Source: Paramecium octaurelia (lineage: Eukaryota; Ciliophora; Oligohymenophorea; Peniculida; Parameciidae). From it: DNA of 64,000 bases. The translations under genes and the position numbers were made by a program. Numbering within the stretch: the stretch's first letter is position 1; each line of letters begins with the position of its first letter. The notes beneath the pieces were generated by a model, which worked only from the letters and a program-made list of their open reading frames with translations, did no database searches and was not told the DNA's origin. The DNA is taken from positions 744,001-808,000 of the forward strand of contig CAJJDP010000002.1 in assembly GCA_905182995.1 (NCBI GenBank). Reading direction: 5' to 3'. This document shows positions 52,001 through 62,997 of this stretch, piece by piece.

Positions 52001-53075
52001 TTGTAACTCTCATCTTTGAGTCTGTCTTGTACAAATAAATAGTGGCATCAATTCCTTCCCATGTCTCTAAATTAATAGATATCGATGAATACACTTAAGA
52101 CAATCAGGATGCATAGAAATAATCCATTTTGGGATTCATTTAGCAAAATAGAGTGACTCCATTAGATGAATTACATCATTTAAAAGAGAATGGTGAGAAT
52201 AGCAAGGATTATATGACAAGATTTAACAGCAACATAAAAGATTTTGTGAATTCATCTTATGCTTAGAGCATTCAATTTCTGATTACTCTCACCCTATCTC
52301 AACTATCCAAATACGATCTATATAATGACGTAGTTTTTATCATAAACTGTTTTAATTGTAAACAAGATTCATTGTATTATGCTGCTTTAATTATTACAGT
52401 ATTTAATTTAGCTATATATCTTATATATTTCATTGAAATACTTTTTCGAAGAATCTAAAGAATTAAATTGCAAACTAAATATTTATCTACTTAGACAATT
52501 AATGACTTTTTTGATCTTTGCACTGTTGGAAGAAATACTGCTTTAGCATAAATCCTAGATACGGTGGCCCCCTATAATGTTAGTGTATTTCCAAATAGAT
52601 GGTTTATTAGAAAATTGATACCGAATGCTGCTGGTAAAAGTTTGAATAAATCAATAAAAGTAATTATTATTACTTCTAATTTTTAAATAGAATTACCTCA
52701 TTAAATTTATATTTGAAGATGTTCCTCAGTTGACTTTGCAATTAACTTTCATATATAAAATGACAATCTCAAAATAACTTACTCTGGGTTGGTCCATTTA
52801 CATTACTTTAGGCACTTCAATAGTCACTATAATCATTTCCTTTTTTAAGTATTTCAACCATTAATTCTAGATTTATGAAGTTAAGACCTTCAACCATCTC
52901 TTAAACAGATTTTGATAAATTAGAAAGAACCAATTATCAGATATATGATTATAAGATTGCCCATTTATCAAATGAGATGAAAATGCTATAAAAATATGAA
53001 GCATTTTCTGCTTAAGAAAGAAATGTTGAACAAAGTCTAATTATAAAGAAAAATGATTCTGATAGCATGGTATGA
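46014..53075 (+). CDS. Giant leucine-rich repeat membrane protein
   Basis: Product of 2311 residues, introns at 46164-46185, 46483-46505, 48844-48871, 52660-52690 and 52849-52870. The first exon alone would encode 60 residues if its intron were kept; splicing joins it to the main frame. Residues about 60-1700 are Leu/Ile/Asn-rich with irregular LRR strands (ISELNISNNYLG, LRLLELDLSNN, LEQLVLSNCSLND, LKCIDFSDNN). Consensus fades toward the middle. About 1870-2250 carries six or more hydrophobic helices, including a segment FEDVPQLTLQLTFIY; an Glu-Asp-x-Pro-Gln element in a membrane helix also occurs in XK-related scramblases. The tail is a short coiled coil. No signal peptide is seen, so the LRR part is probably cytosolic. 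Function is unknown. Confidence 0.9.
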
Positions 53076-53118
53076 TAACTATGTTTTTATATTTAAATTA
53101 CAAAATATACTAGATAAT

Positions 53119-53913
53119 TCAAATCACGTTCATTTTCCATCCTAATAATCCTTTTCCATTCCATGTTTACGGAGTTATAGTTAAATCCATTATGATATAT
53201 GATTCTTTTGAAAAGTCAATATTAGTCACATTTGCTTATTATGTGAGTAAACGTACTATCTTCACATTTACCTGTTTATTCTATTGATTTTTTATGTATT
53301 CATAAAGATTTTATAACCTATTATGATTGCTATGATCTATTATCCCAAATCTAATCAAAAAATCATTAGTTTTAAAACCTCCTTTATCTGCAGGTGAATC
53401 TTTGATGACATCCTCTAAATAAGCAAAGGGTTTAATTATATCATTTTCATTTTACTTAGAATATTGATTCTTCTAATTTTATGAACTACTTGATTGTTAT
53501 TATTGTTGTTATTGTTATTGCTACTAGTGCTATTATTGTGTTTATTTTGACTATTATTGTTGTTCTCTCCATTTTTATGTGTATGCTTCTATTTCATTAT
53601 TGAGATTGGGATCATTTTACAATTCCTAATGATATGATATCATAGCTAAAACATTACAAAATCATATACTTTGTTCAAGAAGCTTCATCAAATCTTTGTA
53701 GTCATTGTTTTTTTCATTGAATTCTCTTCTTAAATTTTTGTATGTAGATAATTCACCAAAATCTAGATCCTATCTGGGAAATCCTTCTTCATCTATTAAT
53801 GATTTATTGTATCCTTTATCATAATAAACTTGCAGTTGTTAATTGAGTTGTTCAATATGATCTTCAAGATCCTTTCGCTATTATTATAATTAAACCAACT
53901 TCTATTTTAGCAT
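53119..53913 (-). CDS. PSMD9: 26S proteasome assembly chaperone PSMD9/Nas2-like
   Basis: Product of 256 residues, one intron at 53646-53669. The N-terminal 90 residues are a helical hairpin followed by LIDEEGFPRQDLDFGELSTY, the PSMD9/Nas2 signature (VDxEGYPRxDVD). The C-terminal 120 residues are a PDZ domain (IIKPFAYLEDVIKDSPADKG, DFLIRFG) ending in the family hallmark WNGKGLLGWK. Nas2/p27 binds the Rpt5 ATPase during assembly of the proteasome regulatory particle. Between the two parts is a Gln run of about 25 residues broken by Ser and His, encoded largely by TAA and TAG; animal and yeast members have a shorter linker. Its stop lies 43 bp from that of the LRR giant. Confidence 0.93.
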
Positions 53914-54094
53914 TAAAAATTTAATTATAAATTGTATTAAAATATAATAACATTATAATTTACTAAGAGAATCCTAATGTATTTATATTTCAAAATATAT
54001 ATTATATCATGAAATTCGACACTCTCTAATAATTTGCTATATTGAAATTATTTTTTATTTAGATAATGTATTTTACTATATATATACAATATTA

Positions 54095-56141
54095 TCATTT
54101 AGGTTTTTCATTTGCCATATTTACACGAATGTTTCTTCCTCTGAATTTAGTTCCATTTTATTTAATAGCCACTGATACCATTTCTTTAGTTTTACACACT
54201 CCAAAAGCAGATCCTTTTGATTAACCATCCTATCCTCTTAATAATCTGAGATTGAATAACTCTACTCCTCTATTTTTGAATTCATTTTTAATTTCATCTT
54301 CTGTAATCTTAAAATCTAATCCTCCGATAAATATTTCTTATTCTTTTTTCACCGTTTGTGACACTTAAACTGTTGGTTATTAGTGATAGTTTTGATGTGA
54401 TTAAAATTATTCTTCAATTATATCTGGAAGACTAGTGGCTTATTCAATTTCAATTCCCCTGCAATAACCATTTTGAGATATCTCCTAGTATTGATTTTCA
54501 AATTCTTCCTTGACATCTTCACTAATATCAAATGCAACGCCGTTCTCATTTCTTAATTTTTTCATACCTTTAATACTATTGCAAATCTATTCTGAAAAGT
54601 TATTCTTTAAGAATTTCCAAATATAACCACAAGCTTAGAATGGAGTTGATGATCTTAACACATATGTTATATATCCCTCAAAAGATCCTAACATAGATCT
54701 ATTCTATAGTTTATCTTTATATCCACTCACACATGCCAAGGCTCTAGCCAAAGCTTCTATTGGATCACATCTAGAGATGATTTCTTAAGCCACAGGTTAA
54801 AACAAATCAACGATTTCTTTACTAACTACTTACAAACTAGTTTATAAATCTCTTGAACTTGCTTTGATAATATCTTAATGTTGAGGAGCAGAAATTTTTA
54901 TGAATTTAATCTTAGCTACTCTCTCCACTCTTTCAATCAAACTCATATCCTTCTTTGAATAAAAAGTGATACATATTCCATCCTTACCAGCTCTACCAGT
55001 TCTTCCTGATCTGTGGATATATGATTCAATATCTTTAGGAGGATTGCATTAAATAATTAAATCTACCTATGGGAAATCCAATCCTCTAGCTGCAACATTA
55101 GTTGCAACCAAACATTTGAATTTTCCATTCTTAAATCCTTCAAATGTCACTGTTCTTTATTATTAAGGAATGTCTCCATGTAATGGTTATGTTTCAGCTG
55201 GTAATTTAGAATGCAAAATAATTTCATTGCATTCTCTTTTAGTCTCGCAAAAGATAATAGTTCTTGCATGTCTTCCACCATAAACTGAAACTACATCACC
55301 TATTGCACCAGTTAATTAGTTTCTTGCACATTGGAGAGCATAATGTTTGACAGTTGTTGAAGTTTAAGTCTAAATATATAGATTAATAGAGTTACCTCAT
55401 GTCTCTTAATTAAATTGATATGTTTAGTATTGGCTTCCATATATTTGTGTGATAGATCCTTTACCCAATCAGGTATAGTAGCACTAAATAGCAGCATTTA
55501 AATTTTTCTTTCATTGAAATATGACATGATCTTTTCAATATTTTCTTAAAATCCAAAATTTAACATTTGATCTGCCTCATCCAAAACAACCACTTAAATT
55601 TCATCCAATTTTAGAACCTTTCTTTCCAAAAGATCCTATATTCTTCCAGGTGTTCCTATTACTATTTCACATCCTTATCTCACTTAATCAATTTAGTTTC
55701 TTAGATCTGTACCACCAAATATACTATAAATTCTGTATTCATTTTCTTTATGTAAAATAGAATTAAATTCAGTAGTTACTTGGATTGCCAATTCTCTTGT
55801 TGGTAATAATACTAATACATAAGGATTTTTATTTTATTTTAATCCTAATCCTCGTATTCTTTCAAGAATTGGGAGGCAATACGCAAGAGTTTTACCTGAA
55901 CCTGTTCTATCCTACCCTATTATATCATCTCCATTGTAAATTGTTTCAAAACATTACTATTGAATTGGGAATAAATTTGCAATCCCTCTACCCTTTAATG
56001 TTAATTTAAAATTCTTACTTCTAAAACTTTTCTGGTTTGCTTGTTTTTTATATATGCTTTCAAGTTGCTCTCATCGTTTCCTTTAATCTTTTTAACAACC
56101 TCTGGTTCAATTAATTCAGAACTTTTTCTTCTTGTTAACAT
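54095..56141 (-). CDS. DEAD-box RNA helicase with GUCT-like region and C-terminal RRM
   Basis: Product of 662 residues, introns at 56068-56099 (32 nt) and 55370-55395. Helicase motifs are complete: Q motif ANLFPIQ, Walker A DRTGSGKT, LLPTRELA, VIGTPGR, VLDEADQML, LFSATIP, ATNVAARGLDF and HRSGRTGRAGK. After the two RecA domains (about 25-400) comes a region like the GUCT domain of DDX21/DDX50 and plant RH7 (IIKASSRDLQTSLQVV, EALARALACVSGY), then a linker and an RRM at about 575-655 (EIFIGGLDFKITEDEIKNEF, GSAFGVCKT, FRGRNIRVNMA). Such enzymes act in ribosome biogenesis or RNA remodelling in the nucleus. The first intron is supported because it removes a TGA and gives the normal lead-in to the Q motif. 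Confidence 0.94.
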
Positions 56142-56656
56142 TAATTGTTAATCACAATTTATAATTTAATAAATGATAATTTTTATAATTTCTTTAACTA
56201 ACCAAGAATTAATGATTTGCTTCTACTTCTAGATTTGAATTTGAATTTAACTAATAAAAATTTGTATTTTTTTCAACTCCAATAAATAGAATTTTAGAAT
56301 TCTTCTTTAAGATTTAAGAGATTTCATCTAATTCATAACAAGATAATTAGCAATTCAATAAACTCTAAAATATGGAGTTATTACAGATATTCAAATTTCA
56401 TTAGAATTTCTTATATTTGAAATATTAAGGTAAAAGGGGAAAAAAGGAGACGATAAATAAAATTTTGTTTTTATAGCCATAAAAGTATTATAATAATATT
56501 TATTTTGAATTGCAAAACTAGAATTGGGAATCACAGAAATTCATACTTTTTCAATCCAATATCCGAATTAAACGAATCTCAAGTATAATTTATATCTATA
56601 GGATTATTATATAAAATGATAAAATTAAATTATCATTAATTAATTTTGAATGCCTT

Positions 56657-56682
56657 TAGAGTGTTTTAGAGTGTTTTAGAGA
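56657..56682. repeat. Short tandem repeat TTTAGAGTG
   Basis: The unit TTTAGAGTG(T) occurs two and a half times in direct succession just before an inverted repeat. Unit length is 10 bases. It is too short for a minisatellite and may be chance slippage. Confidence 0.6.
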
Positions 56683-56700
56683 TAGAAGGCAAAGCTGAAA

Positions 56701-56740
56701 ATAAATGTATTAAAATTACTTATCAAATTAATACATTTAT
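56701..56740. repeat. Perfect 12-bp inverted repeat (hairpin)
   Basis: ATAAATGTATTA at 56701-56712 is exactly matched by its reverse complement TAATACATTTAT at 56729-56740, with a 16-base loop. There is no T-run or gene end beside it that would make it a terminator, and the nearest gene starts lie hundreds of bases away. Confidence 0.75.
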
Positions 56741-57501
56741 TAGAATATAATTATTTTTATGTTAATATAATATATATAATTAATCTATATTATTTGATAA
56801 TGGAAATTAGCATTCCCTTAAAAATTTAATTATTCTCTATATTTTGGATAATGAGTTTATAAATATGACTACATTGGTATTTAATGTGAATTAAATAATT
56901 TAAATGTAGTTTTATGATGAACAATATTGAATTTAATAGGTTACATTTAAATACATGAATTTTTAATTATGACACACTATTAAGTTTATTTGATATTTTT
57001 TCTAATTTTTCATTAATTAAAATAATTCAAATCAGTTATTTGCATAGTTTAAAATGAAGTAAATAAAAAATTAAATATTTTATTGCAATCAGGACAGCCA
57101 TAATTTATGATGAAAGTAAGTAAATGAGCTAATATATAAATCTAATTACAAGTATAGAGTATGAACTTTAATTATTCTGTCTATTATTGATTTAAAGTAT
57201 ATATCTGTAATATATTAGTTACCATAAAGAGATATTTTAAAAAATAAATAAAAATTCAGTATTTTTCTGATTGAATGAAAGTTTAAAAACAAATAATTTC
57301 CAAGATGAATTGAGTATGAAAAATATATTTAGTAAATATTGATCTAATCTTATAAATGTGTAATAATTGATTAATTAAATTGGGTATTAATGAGTTGTAT
57401 TATAAATATATATATATAAAATTCGAAAATGATATGAGAGGCTATATAAGTATTTATTAAAAGCTATAAAATGATAATTATTAAAAAAAATATTTAGAAA
57501 A

Positions 57502-59070
57502 ATGATTTAAGATTCTCTCTTTGCTGAATCCTTTTGGAATCCAGTTTATGATAAATGGTAATTGAATTTAGATGACGAAGAAGTAAGCATTTCATCTTAA
57601 TTTAAAGGAATAAACTTTTGAGCTATACTGGGAAAACAACCTGGAGAGATTTAAAGTGATCTCAGGTCAATTATATGCCAATAGTTAATATATAAATTTA
57701 TTGGAAACTTATGTTATTTTAGATGAGAGAGGAGTCACTCTTTAAAATAAATATGGTTAAATAAATGTCAACGGGCCAAAGTTACAGTAGTTTTACAAGG
57801 TCGTTGACTAGCATTGCATGCATTTGGATATTTAATTGTATTATGAAATAGAAAAAGTGTTGTTTGACTTAGAGAAATTTTAAGTATTACTTGTTGTTAT
57901 TTAATAGGTGTTATAAGTAAGAGATAAATAGAGTGGTATGATAAAATCGATAAAAAAGTATGCAAAAAAGGAAGGAAAGGAATATTTAAAATAGATAATT
58001 AGGAACTAAAAACACGAATATCTATATGAAGATGAACAATATCTCTATATAGTTATTTCTTATTTGAATGGAAAGCCCATTATAGAGTTATCCTTCGAAT
58101 AATCGTTTTTTGGTTTATTAAAAATGTTGTACAAATACCATAATGAGGGGTTGGTTCTAAATCACTTTTAAGTAAAATTCGTTTTAATTTTGTAATAGGT
58201 TTCTAACATAATTTTGCTGGACGATAATTGCAATATGGAAGTCTTAGACAATGATAAGATTGAAAAAATGACAAACGAATATTCTAAAGAAATATTCTAA
58301 GATGTTCAATTAATCAAGTCTTACTTAATTTCAAAGTATTCTGTTAATTAAAAATTCTAGATTTCCTAAAGAAAAGGATATAGTATAGAATGTGATTAAC
58401 ACTAACGAGCAATCTGTTCAAGAACTCTTATTTAATGAAGTTTTCATCAATTATTTTGGTGAAAGTGAATTCTACAGACTACTCAATTCACAACCATATT
58501 AAAGACTAAATCACCAGTCATAAAATTCCAATTTAAATCTGTTAGAAACATTTAATACAATCAGATCAAGCATTATGGATTCATCTGATGAATTAGAAGA
58601 TGTTCAATTAAATAGACAATTTAATTTTTCTTCTTAGTAATTTGATGATTCACCAATGCTCTCTCCCAGTTAGAAACCAAAACATTAGTCAAGATTATCA
58701 AGTAGACAAGTAGTTTTGGAAACACTTCTTTAAGAAAACATAATAACATAATAATAATTTTAATAATTCTACAGAGAGGAGGACTTTCAAAATGAATAGG
58801 AAATCAATGAATTTAGTGAAATGCTGACAAAAGAAATCGAAAATTCCTCTCTAACTACTCCAATATAGAGTGATGTAATTCAATTAATAATTATCATAGT
58901 CTAACACGACTTGTCCAAATACGGTTATTATTCATAGTAAGAAAAATGCAGCAAATCGCATTTGCGATATTCTACATGAAGCTTAATAGGAATTAATCTA
59001 GGCAGCTAAAAAACCATATAATGTGAATAAAGTGCAGAATGTTAGGAAAAATCTATTCAATTTACATTGA
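57502..59070 (+). CDS. Pseudokinase (degenerate Ser/Thr kinase)
   Basis: Product of 480 residues, introns at 57583-57607, 57884-57907, 58172-58198, 58336-58360 and 58875-58899. Residues about 25-115 are a PH-like lead-in resembling that of the active kinase at 39572. The kinase-like part follows: QVRDKQSGMIKSIKKYAKK matches the valine-lysine strand, then IVISYLNGKPI the hinge. The catalytic loop reads LVLNHFQVSNIILLDD where an active kinase has HRDLKPSNILLDD, so the catalytic Asp and the HRD motif are gone. DFG is replaced by LDND. No APE or C-lobe motif is recognisable. The tail (about 260-480) is polar and Gln/Ser-rich. So it cannot be a normal kinase; a regulatory or scaffold role is inferred. 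The gene itself looks intact, with clean splicing. Confidence 0.8.
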
Positions 59071-59123
59071 TATCTGAATCACCCTTATTCATAATTTTTG
59101 TTATTATTTTTTATATCTATACT

Positions 59124-59498
59124 TCACACTTACATTCCACTTAATTTTTATTATATATTCTACTCAAACACAACATTGTTAAGTAATTAATTTCTTATAC
59201 AATTCCTTTTAGCCGTTTTGTATTCTAAGGAATTTATATCATTAAATAATTATAATTCTTGATAACAGATTTCTGTCATTGAATTTATTTATTATTGTCT
59301 GTATTATTATAAGTAGTTATTGAAATTATTGAGATCTTTATTGCATTCAATCAATAGGGCACTTTTTATTTTTTCATCATTCTTATATAGATCTTCTACT
59401 TAGGCTTGGCATTTTTGTTATTTTATTTATAGGGATTCAATTTATGTTTGACATTTTTAAATAGCTCTGTCAACTATAATTTTAAATTCTGCAGCCAT
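59124..59498 (-). CDS. Small coiled-coil protein
   Basis: Intronless frame of 124 residues starting MAAEFKIIVDRAIQKCQTQI. It is helical throughout, rich in Gln, Asn, Glu and Lys, with several Cys, and has heptad-like spacing over residues 5-80. I recognise no family. Support comes from the clean ATG, the uninterrupted frame that fills the gap exactly, and the divergent arrangement with RRP40: only 15 bp separate the two start codons. Confidence 0.7.
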
Positions 59499-59513
59499 AA
59501 ATTAAATTATTTA

Positions 59514-60257
59514 ATGTAAAGTGCTCTTGTATATATAACTTTGCCAGGAGAAAAAATTCCTCTAAAGAGTTTAGTTTCTGGCAATACCATTAAAACAAAT
59601 AAGCAAGATGTCAACATTACTAAATCACTGGAAATAGAAACAAAACATGCAGGTTGGTTTTGGTTGGATTAATAAAAAATTGCAATTTGTCATAATCCAA
59701 TCTACTATACACCTGAAATTGAGGACTATGTGATAGTATAAGTCACTGGAAAGAATAGTGAGTATTATTTTTGCGATCTTGGCAATGGGTTAGTATATAA
59801 CCTAAATTAAATGGATTTTGAGGGAGCAACAAAGAAGAATAAGCCAAACATTTAAGTTGGATAATTTTTATACGCTAGAGTCATTGAATTGAATCACTAC
59901 CTAAAGGGTAAACTGTCATGTATAAATCCTTAAAGCAAGAAAGAATGGGTAATAATTTTATCATTATATTATTAGACAACAGGAGAAAATCTATTTAGAG
60001 AATTAATTGGAGGTGTCATTGTTGATTTGCCTTTGAATTTTGTTTAAAGTCTTTTAAGTTCTTAAACAAAACCAGAATTATTTAAGGAGATAAGCAAACA
60101 CTCAAGTTTTGAAGTTTGTGTGGGTAAAAATGGTAGAGTTTGGATTAAAGGTGCTGATGCAGTTTTAATAATTAATTTATTGAAACGCTGTGCTCCATTG
60201 CAATTGGAATAACAATTAAGTTTGATTAATAAATTTGCATCCCAGTTTTAGTAATGA
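59514..60257 (+). CDS. RRP40: Exosome subunit RRP40 (EXOSC3)
   Basis: Product of 238 residues, one intron at 59949-59975 (27 nt). RRP40 is one of the S1/KH cap proteins of the RNA exosome. The N-terminal domain begins VYITLPGEKIPL, the S1-type domain follows (about 60-150) with the hallmark DFEGATKKNKPNIQVGQFLYA (written in two parts: DFEGATKKNKPN, VQ-type strand), and the KH-type domain includes ELIGGVIVDLP and the family signature VCVGKNGRVWIKG. Length matches small RRP40 proteins. Stops converge with the next gene 27 bp away. Confidence 0.95.
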
Positions 60258-60284
60258 AATTGAACATACATCATTTAATTTAAT

Positions 60285-61119
60285 TCATTCTCTTTCTACA
60301 TAGATATTTACTGGGATCCTAATGAAATTTACTAAAGCATCCATCCAAACATAAACTCCATCTTTTACCGGTAAAGTAAAAACACCCTCCACAGTAATAC
60401 TTAGACTTATGCTATTAACAGACTTTGCATCTATTCTAAAGATAAATAAATACACATTGCAATTTTTTTTTATGTCAGGAAAATGTTAATAGTCATAAAT
60501 TTGGAACAATATAAAGTCAGTTTTCATAATATGAACTCTTTATTTAAAGGTGTTTTTATTTTCTATTATATTGTGGTTTATATTATAAAATACTTAATGA
60601 TTTGATTTTCTGTAATAGCTATGAATACAAATCACAGATTTATTTATGTGTGAATTGAGTTTTATTTTTAATGATCTAATTATATAATAATCGAGTAGCT
60701 TATAATTTTTCAATTGATGTATCAATCCAAATCAAATGGAAGATATCTGTGAATTATTTAATCAGCCTTTCGTTGATATTATCGCATTTATCGTATTTGA
60801 GATTGAAAGTTTTAATTTTTAAATATAGATCCTCATTGATACCATAACCAAGAAATTGATCCAATCTCAACCCATTAATAAATTCTAATGGATTATTTGC
60901 ATTAGCATAGACAATCTTGGTTATAAAATCTCCTTTAGTTGCGTAATAATAAAAACAATCTATATAAACATATTATTTGTTTTCTTGATTTTCATTATTC
61001 TCTTGGATGAACTCATTACTTTTTTTATTGTACTTAATATCATCGAACTAAGAATATTGTTGATCAATAGTTGAGCTCTTTGATTTATATTCAAGAAATT
61101 ATTAATCGTAGCAGTTCAT
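60285..61119 (-). CDS. Unrecognised protein overlapping the K+ channel gene end
   Basis: Product of 267 residues with one intron at 60563-60593 (31 nt), which removes a frame change and leads into a clearly protein-like end (FRIDAKSVNSISLSITVEG, FTLPVKDGVYVWMDALVNF). The proposed ATG overlaps the TGA of the channel gene as ATGA, which is unusual in a ciliate, so the true start may be elsewhere or an upstream exon may exist. The middle has a segment CFYYYATKGDFITKIVYAN and a helix ERLIKQFTDIFHLIWID. The C-terminal 50 residues look like a beta-sandwich edge. I do not recognise a family. No signal peptide or membrane helix. Confidence 0.65.
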
Positions 61120-62997
61120 AATATATTATTATTTTTAATACTATTCTTCAGTTTAAAATCTTAAATGTTTGAGATACTTTGCATTTTACTGCTTAGATCG
61201 AATCTATTATCATTGTCATCCTCTTCGTCTATATTACCACTTGACTCTTCCAAATTGAATTTGAATTCTGCATTACCACCTAGTGCATCTTAATTTAAGA
61301 CAGAATTCTTTGAACTGATTTGAGCATAGATAATACTATTTTAATGAGAATCAGGATCATTAAGATCTGTCTAGGTTTTAAAAGGATTATTGTTGCTATT
61401 ATTAATGACACACAGATAGGAGCCTCTGCTATTTTTGCTTCTTAATTTTTAATTCTTTCTCGTTGTGTATTATTTGCTTTGTTTGCTTTGTTTACTTGCA
61501 ACACTAAAGACATCAGCTTAGCTCTCTTCACACACTAGAATTGAGCCCTAAGAAATCAACTTTTATTTCTCCTTGAAAGCTGATACAATTTAACTCAATT
61601 CAATGGATTTCTTTTGATTAAGATTCTTTTCCATTTTCATAATCTATATATATAGGAACTAAATTACCCGATGTCTGGCCTTCAAATTCTTCATTTTAGT
61701 TTCTATATGGAGATCCAGTTATTCAGTCAAAGCTGAATATAAGCTCATAAGATCTTAGGTCACTTCATCAAATAATTATTGAGATTATTCAACATAATCC
61801 ATGACCTTCTAGTTATTTTCTAATAGTTATTCTAATCGTCTTTCCATAAATTTCAATTCCTTAAGATTTAATTGTGTTTATTCTCGTTTATTGATGAATT
61901 CTGTATCGTTCTCCATAACAAATTGATCCTTCAATTTCTAGATTTCTAAATTCTCTTCGTGCTCTTTCAATGTTTAAGTCAAGTTCATTCCCATAACTGC
62001 AACAGGTCTATTTAATTTTTTATATTCTATACAATGAAATAGAGGTGATTCCAAAAAAGGCGGCTATGCAAGCTATAATTTTCCCTGGGATACTCAAGGG
62101 CAACTTATCACCGTATCCGACTGTTGTCATTGTTGCAATACACCACCAAATTGCTTCAGATATAGAATGAATTTTCTATTCGTCTTCAACAATTTAGTCT
62201 TCATCATATTCCAAATAATACACAACTATGGAGAAAAATAAAACCATAAAGAAGAACATTGTAATCAATATTATTATGTCTTTAGCTGAATGCTTCACTG
62301 TGTCTACCTTTTTAAGTGATTCATATATTTACAATCATTAACATGTCCTTCATAAATCTCGAAAGTTTAAAGAGCCGAAATACTCTCATGAATCTGATAA
62401 TTCTAATTACTCTTAATCCAGACAAACTTGCGCCTTCAAAAATGAGATTAAATAAGAAAGGCATTATTGCTAGTAAATCTATTAAATTCAATGGAGATAA
62501 AATAAATCCCATTAATTTTGAATCGAAAGCCGTTGAACTAAACATTCTCAATATGTATTCTAAGCCAAAGAATACGAAGAGATAATATTCTAGATAAAAT
62601 GAAATCTAATCATACTGAGAATTACTATCTATTTTAAATCAATAATCATACTGTTGTCCATTAGCGAATCTACAATTATTGCTATGCAAGATAACAATAT
62701 ACTCGTTAGTAAAAGAAATTGCAAGCAATAGGCTACTAAGGAAGAGTTAGGGTCTTCTAACAATATGTAAATGTATTATTGCATCCCTTTACATATTACT
62801 TTCATTTTCCCAAAAAAGCTTTAATTTTGAAGTTTTCTCCTTAAAGAGAAGTCTTCTGTTCTAAATTTCTAGATTCTGCTCTTTGAAATCATTTTTTATT
62901 GAGATTCATTTGCTTTTTGTGTTTCGCTTTAATCTAAAATTTATTATGCTCTCTGCACTGGAGAAATGAACTAACTCTATTTTGAATCTTATTCCAT
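61116..62997 (-). CDS. Voltage-gated K+ channel (Kv/KCNQ-like six-helix type)
   Basis: Product of 593 residues, introns at 62590-62615, 62308-62332, 62008-62032 and a likely fourth at 61644-61667 (24 nt, in frame either way, 601 residues if kept). S1 is near residue 87 (CLQFLLLTSILLSCIAIIVD), S3 near 165, S4 near 190-215 with Arg every third residue (GLRVIRIIRFMRVFRLFKL), pore near 277 with the selectivity filter TTVGYGDK, and S6 IIACIAAFFGITSISLPVAV with the PVxV-type hinge. A coiled coil follows S6 (about 330-420), then a Ser/Asn-rich acidic tail. There is no T1 tetramerisation domain before S1. It is an outward K+ channel of the ciliary or somatic membrane; which, cannot be read. Confidence 0.95.

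Larger units (their letters stand above)
56142..57501. other. Intergenic, AT-rich, with short direct and inverted repeats
   Basis: This 1.36 kb stretch lies between the divergent DEAD-box and pseudokinase genes. One plus-strand frame is open from the ATG at 56371 to TGA at about 56692 (roughly 107 codons) but has random-looking Ile/Lys/Gln composition. The repeats near 56650-56740 are listed separately. I see no gene or RNA. Confidence 0.45.

Noticed and set aside
53440-53600. Poly-Asn reading of the PSMD9 linker
   Set aside because: That frame does not connect the helical hairpin to the PDZ domain; the poly-Gln frame does after the 53646-53669 intron.
62316-62585. Open frame of 89 codons on the plus strand
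   Set aside because: It lies exactly opposite the S3-S4 part of the K+ channel, whose motifs are unmistakable; it is an antisense shadow.
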